Below are positions 55,728-62,810 of a DNA stretch of 64,000 nucleotides, one piece after another. Source of the stretch: an uncultured Alistipes sp. GTDB taxonomy: Bacteria; Bacteroidota; Bacteroidia; Bacteroidales; Rikenellaceae. How positions within the stretch are numbered: position 1 is the stretch's first letter; the number at the start of each line of letters is the position of its first letter. Location of the stretch: positions 186,001 through 250,000 of the forward strand of contig CALUMQ010000001.1 of NCBI GenBank assembly GCA_944321765.1, in the 5' to 3' direction. Position numbers and translations under genes: made by a program. The notes beneath the pieces were generated by a model. It did no database searches, had not been told where the DNA came from, and saw nothing but the letters and a program-made list of their open reading frames with translations.

Positions 55728-55735
55728 TAAAGATA
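55728..55735 (-). promoter_or_regulatory. -7 element for glyA
   Basis: Minus-strand TATCTTTA (last base off TAnnTTTG), 40 bases before the glyA ATG. Confidence 0.45.
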
Positions 55736-55785
55736 CGTAAAAATGCCGAAATTCGCTCACGTGACTCACTTTAAAATATTTTTCG

Positions 55786-55793
55786 TATCTTTG
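55786..55793 (+). promoter_or_regulatory. -7 element for fabG
   Basis: TATCTTTG, a full TAnnTTTG match, 42 bases before the fabG ATG. Confidence 0.65.
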
Positions 55794-55835
55794 GACGGCA
55801 AAATTGGCGTATATTACCATTAAAATCATAACAGT

Positions 55836-56582
55836 ATGAAATTACTCGAAGGAAAGGTCGCCGTAGTGACGGGTGCTGCCCGCGGTATCGGCAAGGCCAT
55901 TGCACTGAAATTCGCTTCGGAGGGCGCCGATGTGGCCTTCACGGATCTGGTCATCGACGAGAACGGCAAGGCTACCGAGGCCGAGATCGCCGCACTGGGC
56001 GTCAAGGCCAAGGGATATGCCTCGAATGCAGCGAATTTCGAAGAGACCCATCAGGTTATCGACCAGATCATGAAAGATTTCGGACACATCGACATCCTGG
56101 TGAACAACGCAGGTATCACGAAAGACGGTCTGATGATGCGCATGACGGAGGCCCAGTGGGATGCCGTGCTGACGGTGAATCTCAAGTCGGCCTTCAACTT
56201 CATCCACGCCGTAACGCCCATCATGGCGCGTCAGAAGGGCGGATCGATCATCAACATGTCGTCGGTCGTAGGCGTGAGCGGCAATGCCGGACAGTGCAAC
56301 TACTCGGCTTCGAAAGCCGGTATGATCGGTCTGGCAAAGTCGATTGCCAAGGAGATGGGTTCGCGCGGCATCCGGGCCAACTGCATCGCCCCGGGCTTCA
56401 TCATGACCGACATGACCGACAAACTTCCCGATTCGGTCAAGGAGGAGTGGTACAAGCAGATTCCGCTGCGGCGCGGCGGTACGCCCGAGGAGGTTGCCAA
56501 GGTCGCCCTGTTCCTCGCCTCGGATCTCTCGTCGTATGTCAGCGGACAGGTGATCCACTGCTGCGGTGCCATGAACTGCTAA
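55836..56582 (+). CDS. fabG: 3-oxoacyl-[ACP] reductase FabG
   Basis: 248 residues, short-chain dehydrogenase. Cofactor motif TGAARGIGKAIA at 12-23, NNAGIT at 90-95, and catalytic Ser142/143, Tyr156 and Lys160 (NMSSVVGVSGNAGQCNYSASK). It reduces beta-ketoacyl-ACP with NADPH in fatty-acid elongation. It is a single gene with its own promoter and a downstream hairpin. As with many SDR proteins, the exact substrate is by family only, but the FabG signature is strong. Confidence 0.93.
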   Translation: MKLLEGKVAVVTGAARGIGKAIALKFASEGADVAFTDLVIDENGKATEAEIAALGVKAKGYASNAANFEETHQVIDQIMKDFGHIDILVNNAGITKDGLMMRMTEAQWDAVLTVNLKSAFNFIHAVTPIMARQKGGSIINMSSVVGVSGNAGQCNYSASKAGMIGLAKSIAKEMGSRGIRANCIAPGFIMTDMTDKLPDSVKEEWYKQIPLRRGGTPEEVAKVALFLASDLSSYVSGQVIHCCGAMNC

Positions 56583-56618
56583 ATTACCCCTATTTATTAA
56601 GGTCTTTCGAAAAGACGT

Positions 56619-56658
56619 CTCGGAGCGTTGGTCCCTATAGGGGGATGGACGCTCCGAG
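56619..56658 (+). terminator. hairpin after fabG
   Basis: An 11-bp outer stem (56619-56629 with 56648-56658, one G-T pair), extended by an inner stem; followed by TTCGTTTCC, a weak T-tail. Confidence 0.65.
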
Positions 56659-56744
56659 TTCGTTTCCAGGTCCGACATGCCCCTGCATGTATGCCTGAAA
56701 CGATGGTTTCGACGGGCGGCATGTCGGGAGTTGGATTTTTTTGT

Positions 56745-56752
56745 TATATTTG
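56745..56752 (+). promoter_or_regulatory. -7 element very close to the PorV/PorQ-like start
   Basis: TATATTTG matches TAnnTTTG but ends only 6 bases before the ATG at 56759, which would make the message leaderless. Confidence 0.5.
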
Positions 56753-56758
56753 TCCCGT

Positions 56759-57637
56759 ATGAAAAGAATCGTGACTTTGCTGGCTGCAATGCTTGTCGTT
56801 CATTGCGCCCAGGCTCAGGAGGCTCTCCTTCCGAATCCCGATGCCAAAGCCCTCGGTATGGGCGGCGTGATGATGACCACCGTCTCGGGGTCGCATGCCA
56901 TCTATGGAAACTCGGCGCTGGCGGCCTTCTCGCTTGCACCGGCCCAGATCGCTTCGTCGTATTACGGTCAGAATTCCTACGACTATTATGCCGTGACAGG
57001 CTTCTGCCGCTTCGACAACTTCAACCTCCTGCAGGCCGGCTGGCGGCAGTTCCTGCGCGAGCGGGGCAACAACGACATGGCTGTCGATGTGGGATACTCA
57101 CGCCGCATCGGCGACAATTGGTCGGTCGGTGTCGTGGGACGCTACCAGCATCTGAAACGACCGTCGGGATCGGCCGATGCTCTGGCCGCGGATGTAAGTG
57201 TCGCCTATCAGCAGCCGCTGGAGAATGTCGGGAGCTTTGCCATCCTGCGTGCCGGAGCCAAGGTGGGAAATCTGGGCGGATACCTCGACGGTGCGGATTA
57301 TTCGCTGCCGACGGATGCCACGGTGGGCGTGGCGCTCGACACCTATTTCTCGGATGCCCATGAACTCACCGTAGGAACCGATCTGGGCTACTGCTTCACG
57401 CCGAGTGCGGTACGTGGTTTTCAGATGTCACTGGGTGCCGAATACAACCTCATGCAGCTCTTCCAGTTCCGGGCCGGATACCATTATGGAGAGCATCGTT
57501 ACTACAATCCGAGTTACTGGTCAGCCGGATGTGGTGTGCGGTTTCTGCACCTGCGGCTGGATTTCGCCTACCTCTTTGCCCGCAAGCATACACTGCTGCA
57601 CAATACCTGCGCGGTCAGTTTCGGGTTTGACTTTTGA
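56759..57637 (+). CDS. PorV/PorQ family outer-membrane protein
   Basis: 292 residues from the ATG that gives a signal peptide (MKRIVTLLAAMLVVHCAQA). After it, NPDAKALGMGGVMMTTVSGSHAIYGN has the plug-like N-terminal pattern of FadL-fold PorV/PorQ proteins (normally NPDARA-GMG then NPA). The rest is a series of amphipathic strands ending in an aromatic C-terminal residue (FGFDF), as needed for outer-membrane insertion. In some Bacteroidetes these proteins assist type IX secretion, but no T9SS core gene is present here, so that role is open. Confidence 0.75.
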   Translation: MKRIVTLLAAMLVVHCAQAQEALLPNPDAKALGMGGVMMTTVSGSHAIYGNSALAAFSLAPAQIASSYYGQNSYDYYAVTGFCRFDNFNLLQAGWRQFLRERGNNDMAVDVGYSRRIGDNWSVGVVGRYQHLKRPSGSADALAADVSVAYQQPLENVGSFAILRAGAKVGNLGGYLDGADYSLPTDATVGVALDTYFSDAHELTVGTDLGYCFTPSAVRGFQMSLGAEYNLMQLFQFRAGYHYGEHRYYNPSYWSAGCGVRFLHLRLDFAYLFARKHTLLHNTCAVSFGFDF

Positions 57638-57682
57638 TGATCTCCGGCACACCTGACGCGAAGTTGTAAAGCAACCGAAACA

Positions 57683-57723
57683 ACGCCGCCTCCGCAACCG
57701 TTCGTGAGTTGCAGAGGCGGCGT
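57683..57723. terminator. bidirectional intrinsic terminator
   Basis: A 16-bp stem with one mismatch (57683-57698 with 57708-57723) followed by TTCGTTTT, between convergent genes. Confidence 0.8.
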
Positions 57724-57791
57724 CTTCGTTTTCGGAGCCCGAAAATCGAAGCTCAGAGTACGGGCCCCGGCGGTGTGCTCCTTATGTGCGG

Positions 57792-58274
57792 TTACTCCTC
57801 CGTCGTCAGCCTTTCAAGAATTCCCCGACACCCGTCCTCGAGCATGTCGAGCACCAGCTCGAATCCTTCGTGTCCCTCGTAATAGGGATCGGGAACGTAG
57901 GTGCGGTCGGGAAAACGGCTGCAGAACTCCACCATGCGGCAGATCTTCCCGGCAGCCTCGCGCGAGGGAGCCAGCCGGTGGAGCGTTTCGTAATTCATGT
58001 CGTCCATTGCCACGATGAGGTCGAAGTGGTCGAAGTCCTCCTCCGAGACCTGTCGTGCGTGATGCGTAAGGGCGTATCCGCGTCGTGCCGCCGCACTGCG
58101 CATGCGAGGGTCGGGCAGTTGGCCGCGGTGTCCGCCGTAGGTCCCGGCGGAGTCAATCTCGAAGCGCTCCTGCACCCCTTCGTTCTCCACCATGCTGCGC
58201 AGGATGCCTTCGGCCGCCGGAGAGCGGCAGATGTTGCCCAGGCAGACAAACAGTATGCGTTTTTTCATTTCCAT
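57792..58274 (-). CDS. low-molecular-weight protein-tyrosine phosphatase
   Basis: 160 residues from the ATG at 58274 (or 158 from 58268); a far longer open frame upstream crosses the promoter and is spurious. The P-loop FVCLGNICRSPAAEGIL (Cys11, Arg17) is at the N-terminus and the general acid Asp lies in YVPDPYYEG near residue 125. It dephosphorylates phosphotyrosine in cytosolic proteins; in other bacteria such enzymes oppose tyrosine kinases of capsule synthesis. No kinase is nearby. Confidence 0.93.
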   Translation of the reverse strand: MEMKKRILFVCLGNICRSPAAEGILRSMVENEGVQERFEIDSAGTYGGHRGQLPDPRMRSAAARRGYALTHHARQVSEEDFDHFDLIVAMDDMNYETLHRLAPSREAAGKICRMVEFCSRFPDRTYVPDPYYEGHEGFELVLDMLEDGCRGILERLTTEE

Positions 58275-58278
58275 GCCG

Positions 58279-58310
58279 CAAAGATAGCACAACGGACCGG
58301 AGCCGTCAAC
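58279..58310 (-). promoter_or_regulatory. promoter of the tyrosine phosphatase gene
   Basis: Minus-strand GTTG at 58307-58310, a 20-base spacer and TATCTTTG at 58279-58286. The -7 element ends 4 bases before the first ATG, so the second ATG (58268) or a leaderless message must be considered. Confidence 0.6.
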
Positions 58311-58494
58311 CCCCTCGGCCGAAAAACCTGCCGCTCTTCGACCGAAAATCCGCCGTCCGAAGAGGATTTTGTCATTCATTTTTAGAGAAGTCCCCGTCTC
58401 TGAAACGGCCTCCGGTACGGCTTTTGTGATATGAATTTGTTCCAATTGAACAATAATAAACTGGCAGAGGCTCTTCCCGAAAGAAAAAAAAGTA

Positions 58495-58502
58495 TAACTT
58501 TG
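58495..58502 (+). promoter_or_regulatory. -7 element for the YtfJ-like gene
   Basis: TAACTTTG, a full TAnnTTTG match, 31 bases before the ATG at 58534. Confidence 0.6.
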
Positions 58503-58533
58503 CACCGATTTGCATTTGAAAATTAAACAGAAA

Positions 58534-59052
58534 ATGAAGATGAAAACGATCCTGTTCCTGTCGGCGCTGCTGTTTGGCATCTCGACAGCTTCTGCACAGA
58601 ATCTTCCCCGCAAAGTCGAAAATGTTAAAATTCTGGACCTCGAAGGTAAAGCAGCCAGCCTGCCCTTCTTCGGCGAGAAAAATCTCATGATATTCTATGT
58701 GGATCCCGATCGGCACAAGCAGAACGAGGATTTTACCATTGAACTTGAGGAGAACCATCGCGCCCAGGGCGACAACCTCTACGGATTCGGAGTGATGAAC
58801 CTCAAGGATGCTCCGATGATTCCCAACGGCATGGCCCGGAGCATGGCCAAGAAACGCACGGCCAAGAACGGTGCGACGGTGCTGGCCGATCAGGACCGTA
58901 TTCTGAGCACGGCCTGGGGCCTGGGCGATTGCAACAATCAGTTTGTGCTGATGATCGTCTCGAAAGAGGGCGAACTGGTCTTCCTGCGCAAGGGTGAACT
59001 TTCCGAAAAGGACAAGGCAGAGTTCTACCGGGTGGTCGAGAAGTATAAGTAA
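58534..59052 (+). CDS. YtfJ-like thioredoxin-fold periplasmic protein
   Basis: 172 residues with a signal peptide (MKMKTILFLSALLFGIS to SAQ). The mature part has a thioredoxin/peroxiredoxin-like order: GKAASLPFFGEKNLMIFYVDPDRH, split by a turn, then ATVLADQDRILSTAWGL and VLMIVSKEGELVFLRKGELSEKD. This follows E. coli YtfJ (family TIGR01626), including the lack of a CxxC. The function of YtfJ is unclear. The start could also be the ATG two codons on. The Omp85-like gene follows after 12 bases. Confidence 0.75.
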   Translation: MKMKTILFLSALLFGISTASAQNLPRKVENVKILDLEGKAASLPFFGEKNLMIFYVDPDRHKQNEDFTIELEENHRAQGDNLYGFGVMNLKDAPMIPNGMARSMAKKRTAKNGATVLADQDRILSTAWGLGDCNNQFVLMIVSKEGELVFLRKGELSEKDKAEFYRVVEKYK

Positions 59053-59064
59053 ATTTCTCGCCTG

Positions 59065-60378
59065 ATGACCGGAATGTCGTTTAGAACCGTCGTTTTCGGC
59101 CTTCTGCTGTCCGCACTCACCGTCACGGCACTGCCGGCCCGTGAGTGTACTCCTCTCCTGCAAGGCTCGTCCGTGGAGTCTCCCGATTCCCTCGCCGCCT
59201 CCCCGCGTATCCTCACTGCGGAAGATGTTCAGAACTCCGCAGCCGTTGCACTGCGCGACACCCTCTCCGCAGACGCCGCACAGCCTGCCGCGTCTGCCTC
59301 ATCCTCCGTCCCGGGCCGGAAGCGCTCGGTGTTTCGTCGCATCATCGACTATTTCGGTGAATCGACGCAGGACCGCACTTTCGAGAAGAAGATCGACTTT
59401 ACTTTTGCCGGAGGTCCGAGCTATTCGAAAAACACAAGTCTCGGTATCGGACTGCTGGCCGCAGGTCTTTACCGCCTCGACCGTACCGATTCGATCACCG
59501 TGCCGTCGGATGTTTCGCTTTTTGCCAACATCTCGATCTCGGGATTCTTCGCCGTGGGCATCTCGGGCAACACGATCTTCTCGGGCAACAAGCAGCGGAT
59601 CGACTACACGCTGATGTTCTCCTCGGCGCCGAGCTATACGTGGGGCATCGGCTACGACGACGTGCAGCGCGATACCAAACGCGAATATACCGAGCAGAAC
59701 TACCAGATTCAGGCGCGGTACCTGCGCCAGATCTTTCCCCACACCTACCTCGGGGGATTGTTGAGTTTCGATTACGCGAAGGCTTCGCGTTACGATGCCT
59801 CTACCCCGCTCTTCGAGGGTCAGAAGTCCTCCTATCTGAGTACGGGTATCGGTCTGACGCTCGAATACGACACGCGGGATTTCATCCCCAATCCGTTCCA
59901 GGGTGTCTACGTGAGCTTCCAGAACATCTTTTATCCCAAAGCATTGGGCTCCGTGGAGAAGACCCTGCACCGCATCACCTTTACGGCGGACTACTATCAA
60001 CGCTTGTGGAAAGACTGTGTCCTGGCACTGGACTTGTACGGAGAGTTCAATTCCCAGGGAACTCCGTGGCCGATGTTGGCCCGCCTGGGCGGGAACCAGC
60101 GCATGCGCGGCTACTACAAGGGTCAATATACGGACAACGATATGGTGACTCTGCAGATGGAGTTGCGTCAGCGCGTGTGGCGCCGTATCGGATGTGTCGT
60201 GTGGGGCGGCGCCGGTAATGTCTTTCCCTCGCCCGGGCGGTTCGACTGGTCGAAGACGCTGCCCAACTACGGCCTCGGGTTGCGCTGGGAGTTGAAGAAA
60301 CGCGTCAATGTCCGTGTCGATTACGGATTCGGAAAGAAAACCAGCGGTTTCCTGTTGAGTGTGAACGAAGCTTTTTAA
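59065..60378 (+). CDS. Omp85/BamA-type surface antigen barrel (no POTRA domains)
   Basis: 437 residues with a signal peptide (to ~PARE, residue 26) and a Ser/Ala-rich linker to ~80. From ~105 on it is a 16-strand-type barrel of the bacterial surface antigen (D15) family: FTFAGGPSYSKNTSLGIG (strand 1), SLFANISISGFF, and the lid-lock motif MRGYYKGQYTDND near 345-357 (family pattern [V/L]RGY). POTRA repeats are absent, so it resembles the short Omp85 variants of Bacteroidetes rather than BamA itself. It should sit in the outer membrane. The EptA-like gene follows after 9 bases, suggesting one operon. Confidence 0.85.
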   Translation: MTGMSFRTVVFGLLLSALTVTALPARECTPLLQGSSVESPDSLAASPRILTAEDVQNSAAVALRDTLSADAAQPAASASSSVPGRKRSVFRRIIDYFGESTQDRTFEKKIDFTFAGGPSYSKNTSLGIGLLAAGLYRLDRTDSITVPSDVSLFANISISGFFAVGISGNTIFSGNKQRIDYTLMFSSAPSYTWGIGYDDVQRDTKREYTEQNYQIQARYLRQIFPHTYLGGLLSFDYAKASRYDASTPLFEGQKSSYLSTGIGLTLEYDTRDFIPNPFQGVYVSFQNIFYPKALGSVEKTLHRITFTADYYQRLWKDCVLALDLYGEFNSQGTPWPMLARLGGNQRMRGYYKGQYTDNDMVTLQMELRQRVWRRIGCVVWGGAGNVFPSPGRFDWSKTLPNYGLGLRWELKKRVNVRVDYGFGKKTSGFLLSVNEAF

Positions 60379-60387
60379 ACATTGGCT

Positions 60388-62109
60388 ATGAAGGAAAACA
60401 ATCCTGAAACGATAAGGCATGGCTCTCGTGTGCTCAAGACCCGCAGCCGGTTCACCACCCTGCTGACGGTCTACTTCTTCCTGGCTCTGATTATTCCCAA
60501 CTGTGTGCTGGCCAACACGGAGTCCTATTCGATCTGGTCGGACGAGGCGCTGATACTTCTTCCGCTGGGATTCTACATGATGTGGAGTGTGGCGTTACGC
60601 CGTTCGGGAGTGATGATCTGGCTGGCTTTCCCGTTCATCTTCTTCTGCGCCTTCCAGATCGTGCTGCTCTATCTGTTCGGCAACTCGATCATCGCCACGG
60701 ACATGTTCACCAATGTCCTGACGACCAACCCCGGAGAGGCGGGCGAACTGTTGGGGAACATCTACCCCTCGGTGATTCTGGTATGCGTACTCTACCTGCC
60801 GTTGCTGTGGCTGGCAGCCCGGGAGATTGTCCGCAAGCGCTACATCTCCCATACCACGCGGATGACCGTCGGGTTGACGGGGGCCGTACTCTTCTCGCTG
60901 GGCCTGCTGGCACTGCTGCCAGCCTATCGGGTGAGTGAAGAGAAGCACGTGCTGCGTGACGAGATCTTCCCGTTGAACGTGCTTTACAACCTCGGACTCA
61001 GCGGCTCGGAGTTCCGCAAGTCGTACAACTACCCCGAGACCTCGGCGGATTTCACATACGAAGCGCACCGCACGGCAGAACTTCCCGAGCGGGAGATCTA
61101 CGTATACATCATCGGCGAGGCGGCCCGTGCGATGAACTGGCAGCTTTACGGATATGACCGGGAGACCAATCCCCGGCTGTCGCAGACCGACGGGGTGGTG
61201 GTATTCCGCGACATGCTCACACAGAGTAATACCACCCACAAGAGTGTTCCGATGATTCTTTCGTCGGTGGCGCCCGACGAGCACGAGGAGCTCTTCCGCC
61301 GCAAGGGCCTTCCGGCGCTGTTCAACGAGGCGGGATTCGACACGTGGTTCATCTCGAACCAGTCGCGTCAGGGGGCGATGATCGACCATCTTGCCCAGGA
61401 TGCCCGCCATCTGATCTACATCCGCTCGCCGCGCCAAGACACACAGCTGCTCGACGAGATGCGTCGGGCGGTGGAGAACAGTTCTTCGCGGAAGATGCTC
61501 TTCATCCTGCATTGTTACGGGTCGCACTTCAGCTACCATCAGCGTTATCCGCGGGAGTTTGCCCGCTTCCGGCCCGACAACGACGTGGCTATTGCCCGGC
61601 AGCATCGCGAGATGCTCGTCAACGCCTACGACAACTCGATCCTCTATACGGATTACGTGCTTTCGGAGATTATAGGGTACCTCTCCTCGCTCGAGAATAC
61701 CTCCTCGGCGATGCTCTATTGCGCCGATCATGGCGAGGATCTGATCGACGACGACCGCGAGCGGTTCTTGCACGCTTCGCCCACGACGACGGCCTATCAG
61801 CTTTATGTGGCCTCGCTGGCGTGGTTCTCCGAGGATTATCGGGAGCATTTCCCGGCCAAGGTTGCCGCTGCCGAGGCCAATGCAACGGCTCCGGCGACGA
61901 CCCACGCCCTGTTCCATACGATGGCGGACATGGCCTCGATCGAGGGGCGGTGCCTGAAGACGAATGTTTCGCTTGTCAGCGCGGATTACGATCGGACGGC
62001 GCCGCGGCGCTACCTGAACGACCACAACGAGGCGGTGCCGTTCCGCAAGACGGGGTTGAAGGCACAGGACATGGAGGTGTTCCGCCGCTATGGAATCGAA
62101 GTCGAGTGA
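60388..62109 (+). CDS. phosphoethanolamine transferase, EptA/CptA type
   Basis: 573 residues from the ATG at 60388; a TTG two codons upstream is less likely. About five membrane helices (~25-45, 52-72, 76-97, 125-146, 160-180) precede a periplasmic alkaline-phosphatase-fold (sulfatase) domain. The metal ligand Glu244 lies in IIGEAARAMNWQLYGY, the nucleophile Thr282/283 in QSNTTHKSVPM, and the late metal site in YCADHGEDL and LHASP. It transfers phosphoethanolamine from phosphatidylethanolamine to lipid A or core. This lowers surface charge and can give resistance to cationic peptides. Which acceptor is used is not visible. Confidence 0.92.
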   Translation: MKENNPETIRHGSRVLKTRSRFTTLLTVYFFLALIIPNCVLANTESYSIWSDEALILLPLGFYMMWSVALRRSGVMIWLAFPFIFFCAFQIVLLYLFGNSIIATDMFTNVLTTNPGEAGELLGNIYPSVILVCVLYLPLLWLAAREIVRKRYISHTTRMTVGLTGAVLFSLGLLALLPAYRVSEEKHVLRDEIFPLNVLYNLGLSGSEFRKSYNYPETSADFTYEAHRTAELPEREIYVYIIGEAARAMNWQLYGYDRETNPRLSQTDGVVVFRDMLTQSNTTHKSVPMILSSVAPDEHEELFRRKGLPALFNEAGFDTWFISNQSRQGAMIDHLAQDARHLIYIRSPRQDTQLLDEMRRAVENSSSRKMLFILHCYGSHFSYHQRYPREFARFRPDNDVAIARQHREMLVNAYDNSILYTDYVLSEIIGYLSSLENTSSAMLYCADHGEDLIDDDRERFLHASPTTTAYQLYVASLAWFSEDYREHFPAKVAAAEANATAPATTHALFHTMADMASIEGRCLKTNVSLVSADYDRTAPRRYLNDHNEAVPFRKTGLKAQDMEVFRRYGIEVE

Positions 62110-62169
62110 TGTGCGGCGTCTTCCCGGGTGACGGTTTCGGAGCCGGATGCCGCGAGCCGTGAAAAAAGA

Positions 62170-62202
62170 ACGAGGGCTGTCTTGCTACAAGACAGCCCTC
62201 GT
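62170..62202. terminator. bidirectional intrinsic terminator
   Basis: A perfect 15-bp stem (62170-62184 with 62188-62202, loop CTA) between the convergent EptA-like and Hc1 genes. Confidence 0.88.
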
Positions 62203-62223
62203 CATGAAAATCTGACTGGGAGA

Positions 62224-62397
62224 TTATTTCGCTGCTTCTACCGAAACCTTGCGGAACTCTTTCATCAGTTTCGAGAGCTCGAGCGCCGATTTGCGTGCGC
62301 GGGTGCCGGCGGCCTTGTTGCCTTTTTCCACCTGAGCGGCTGCATTGGCTGCAAATACCTCGAACTCGGCATTGATTTTTTCAACTAATTCTTTCAT
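62224..62397 (-). CDS. histone H1-like DNA-binding protein (Hc1 family)
   Basis: 57 residues, read directly from the minus strand (start codon 62397-62395, stop TAA 62226-62224). The sequence begins MKELVEKINAEFEVF, has AAQVEKGNKAAGTRARKSA in the middle and ends LMKEFRKVSVEAAK. This is the short Bacteroidetes Hc1 form: a helical, lysine/alanine-rich protein without the long basic tail of chlamydial Hc1. Proteins of this family are small, abundant and nucleoid-associated. A full -7 element lies 44 bases upstream, and a terminator follows. Confidence 0.9.
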   Translation of the reverse strand: MKELVEKINAEFEVFAANAAAQVEKGNKAAGTRARKSALELSKLMKEFRKVSVEAAK

Positions 62398-62441
62398 GAC
62401 GTTGTTAATTTATATTGGGTTGTTAAGTGTTGTTACCAGCG

Positions 62442-62449
62442 CAAAGATA
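62442..62449 (-). promoter_or_regulatory. -7 element for the Hc1 gene
   Basis: Minus-strand TATCTTTG, a full TAnnTTTG match; the leader to the ATG is about 40 bases and A/T-rich. Confidence 0.65.
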
Positions 62450-62671
62450 GAAAATTATCACTACAAAATTGCTTGACACTGAAAAAAATCGAGTTTTTTT
62501 CACAAAAATCCCCGTATAAAAGGTGTTATTGTAATTTTTTCATGGTTTTTTCTTCCCGATGGGCCGAAAAACAGCTCTTCGTCGATCGGCAGGGTGAGTT
62601 TCGGGGACTCGGCGTCCGCAGAGCATTGTTGTGTGTCGGCATGCGGTTGCGGCGTGTACCTATGATTGGGG
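62450..62671. other. A/T-rich intergenic part with no gene seen
   Basis: Between the Hc1 and FeoA-FeoB promoters. It has an A/T hairpin at 62480-62502 (stem TGAAAAAAA with TTTTTTTCA). A 69-codon minus-strand open frame at 62500-62709 has no family resemblance and overlaps the feoAB promoter; I do not call it a gene. No Fur box was recognised. Confidence 0.5.
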
Positions 62672-62672
62672 A

Positions 62673-62703
62673 TTGCGCATTTCATAAGAATATCGTATTT
62701 TTG
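62673..62703 (+). promoter_or_regulatory. promoter of the FeoA-FeoB gene
   Basis: TTG at 62673-62675, a 20-base spacer and TATTTTTG at 62696-62703 (full TAnnTTTG match). The leader to the ATG at 62811 is about 100 bases. Confidence 0.6.
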
Positions 62704-62810
62704 TGCCATATTTTTCCGATTCTGAACCTCGACCCCGACGGCTTGCGGAAAACCAATGTCATATCGGGACTCTTCCGGTCACGGGATCGGACCCAAACAG
62801 ACACGATAAC

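Noticed and set aside
58437..58453. Calling the inverted repeat a Rex operator
   Set aside because: Rex sites are 18 bp with TTGTGA/TTGTTA half-sites; this is 17 bp with TTGTTC, so only a generic operator-like site is claimed.
57792..58688. 298-residue form of the tyrosine phosphatase
   Set aside because: The first 138 codons run through a full promoter and the divergent intergenic region; family proteins start just before the CxxxxxR loop, which fits the ATG at 58274 or 58268.
62500..62709. 69-codon minus-strand open frame between the Hc1 and FeoA-FeoB genes
   Set aside because: No family resemblance, no signal or domain, and it overlaps the iron transporter promoter; probably chance.
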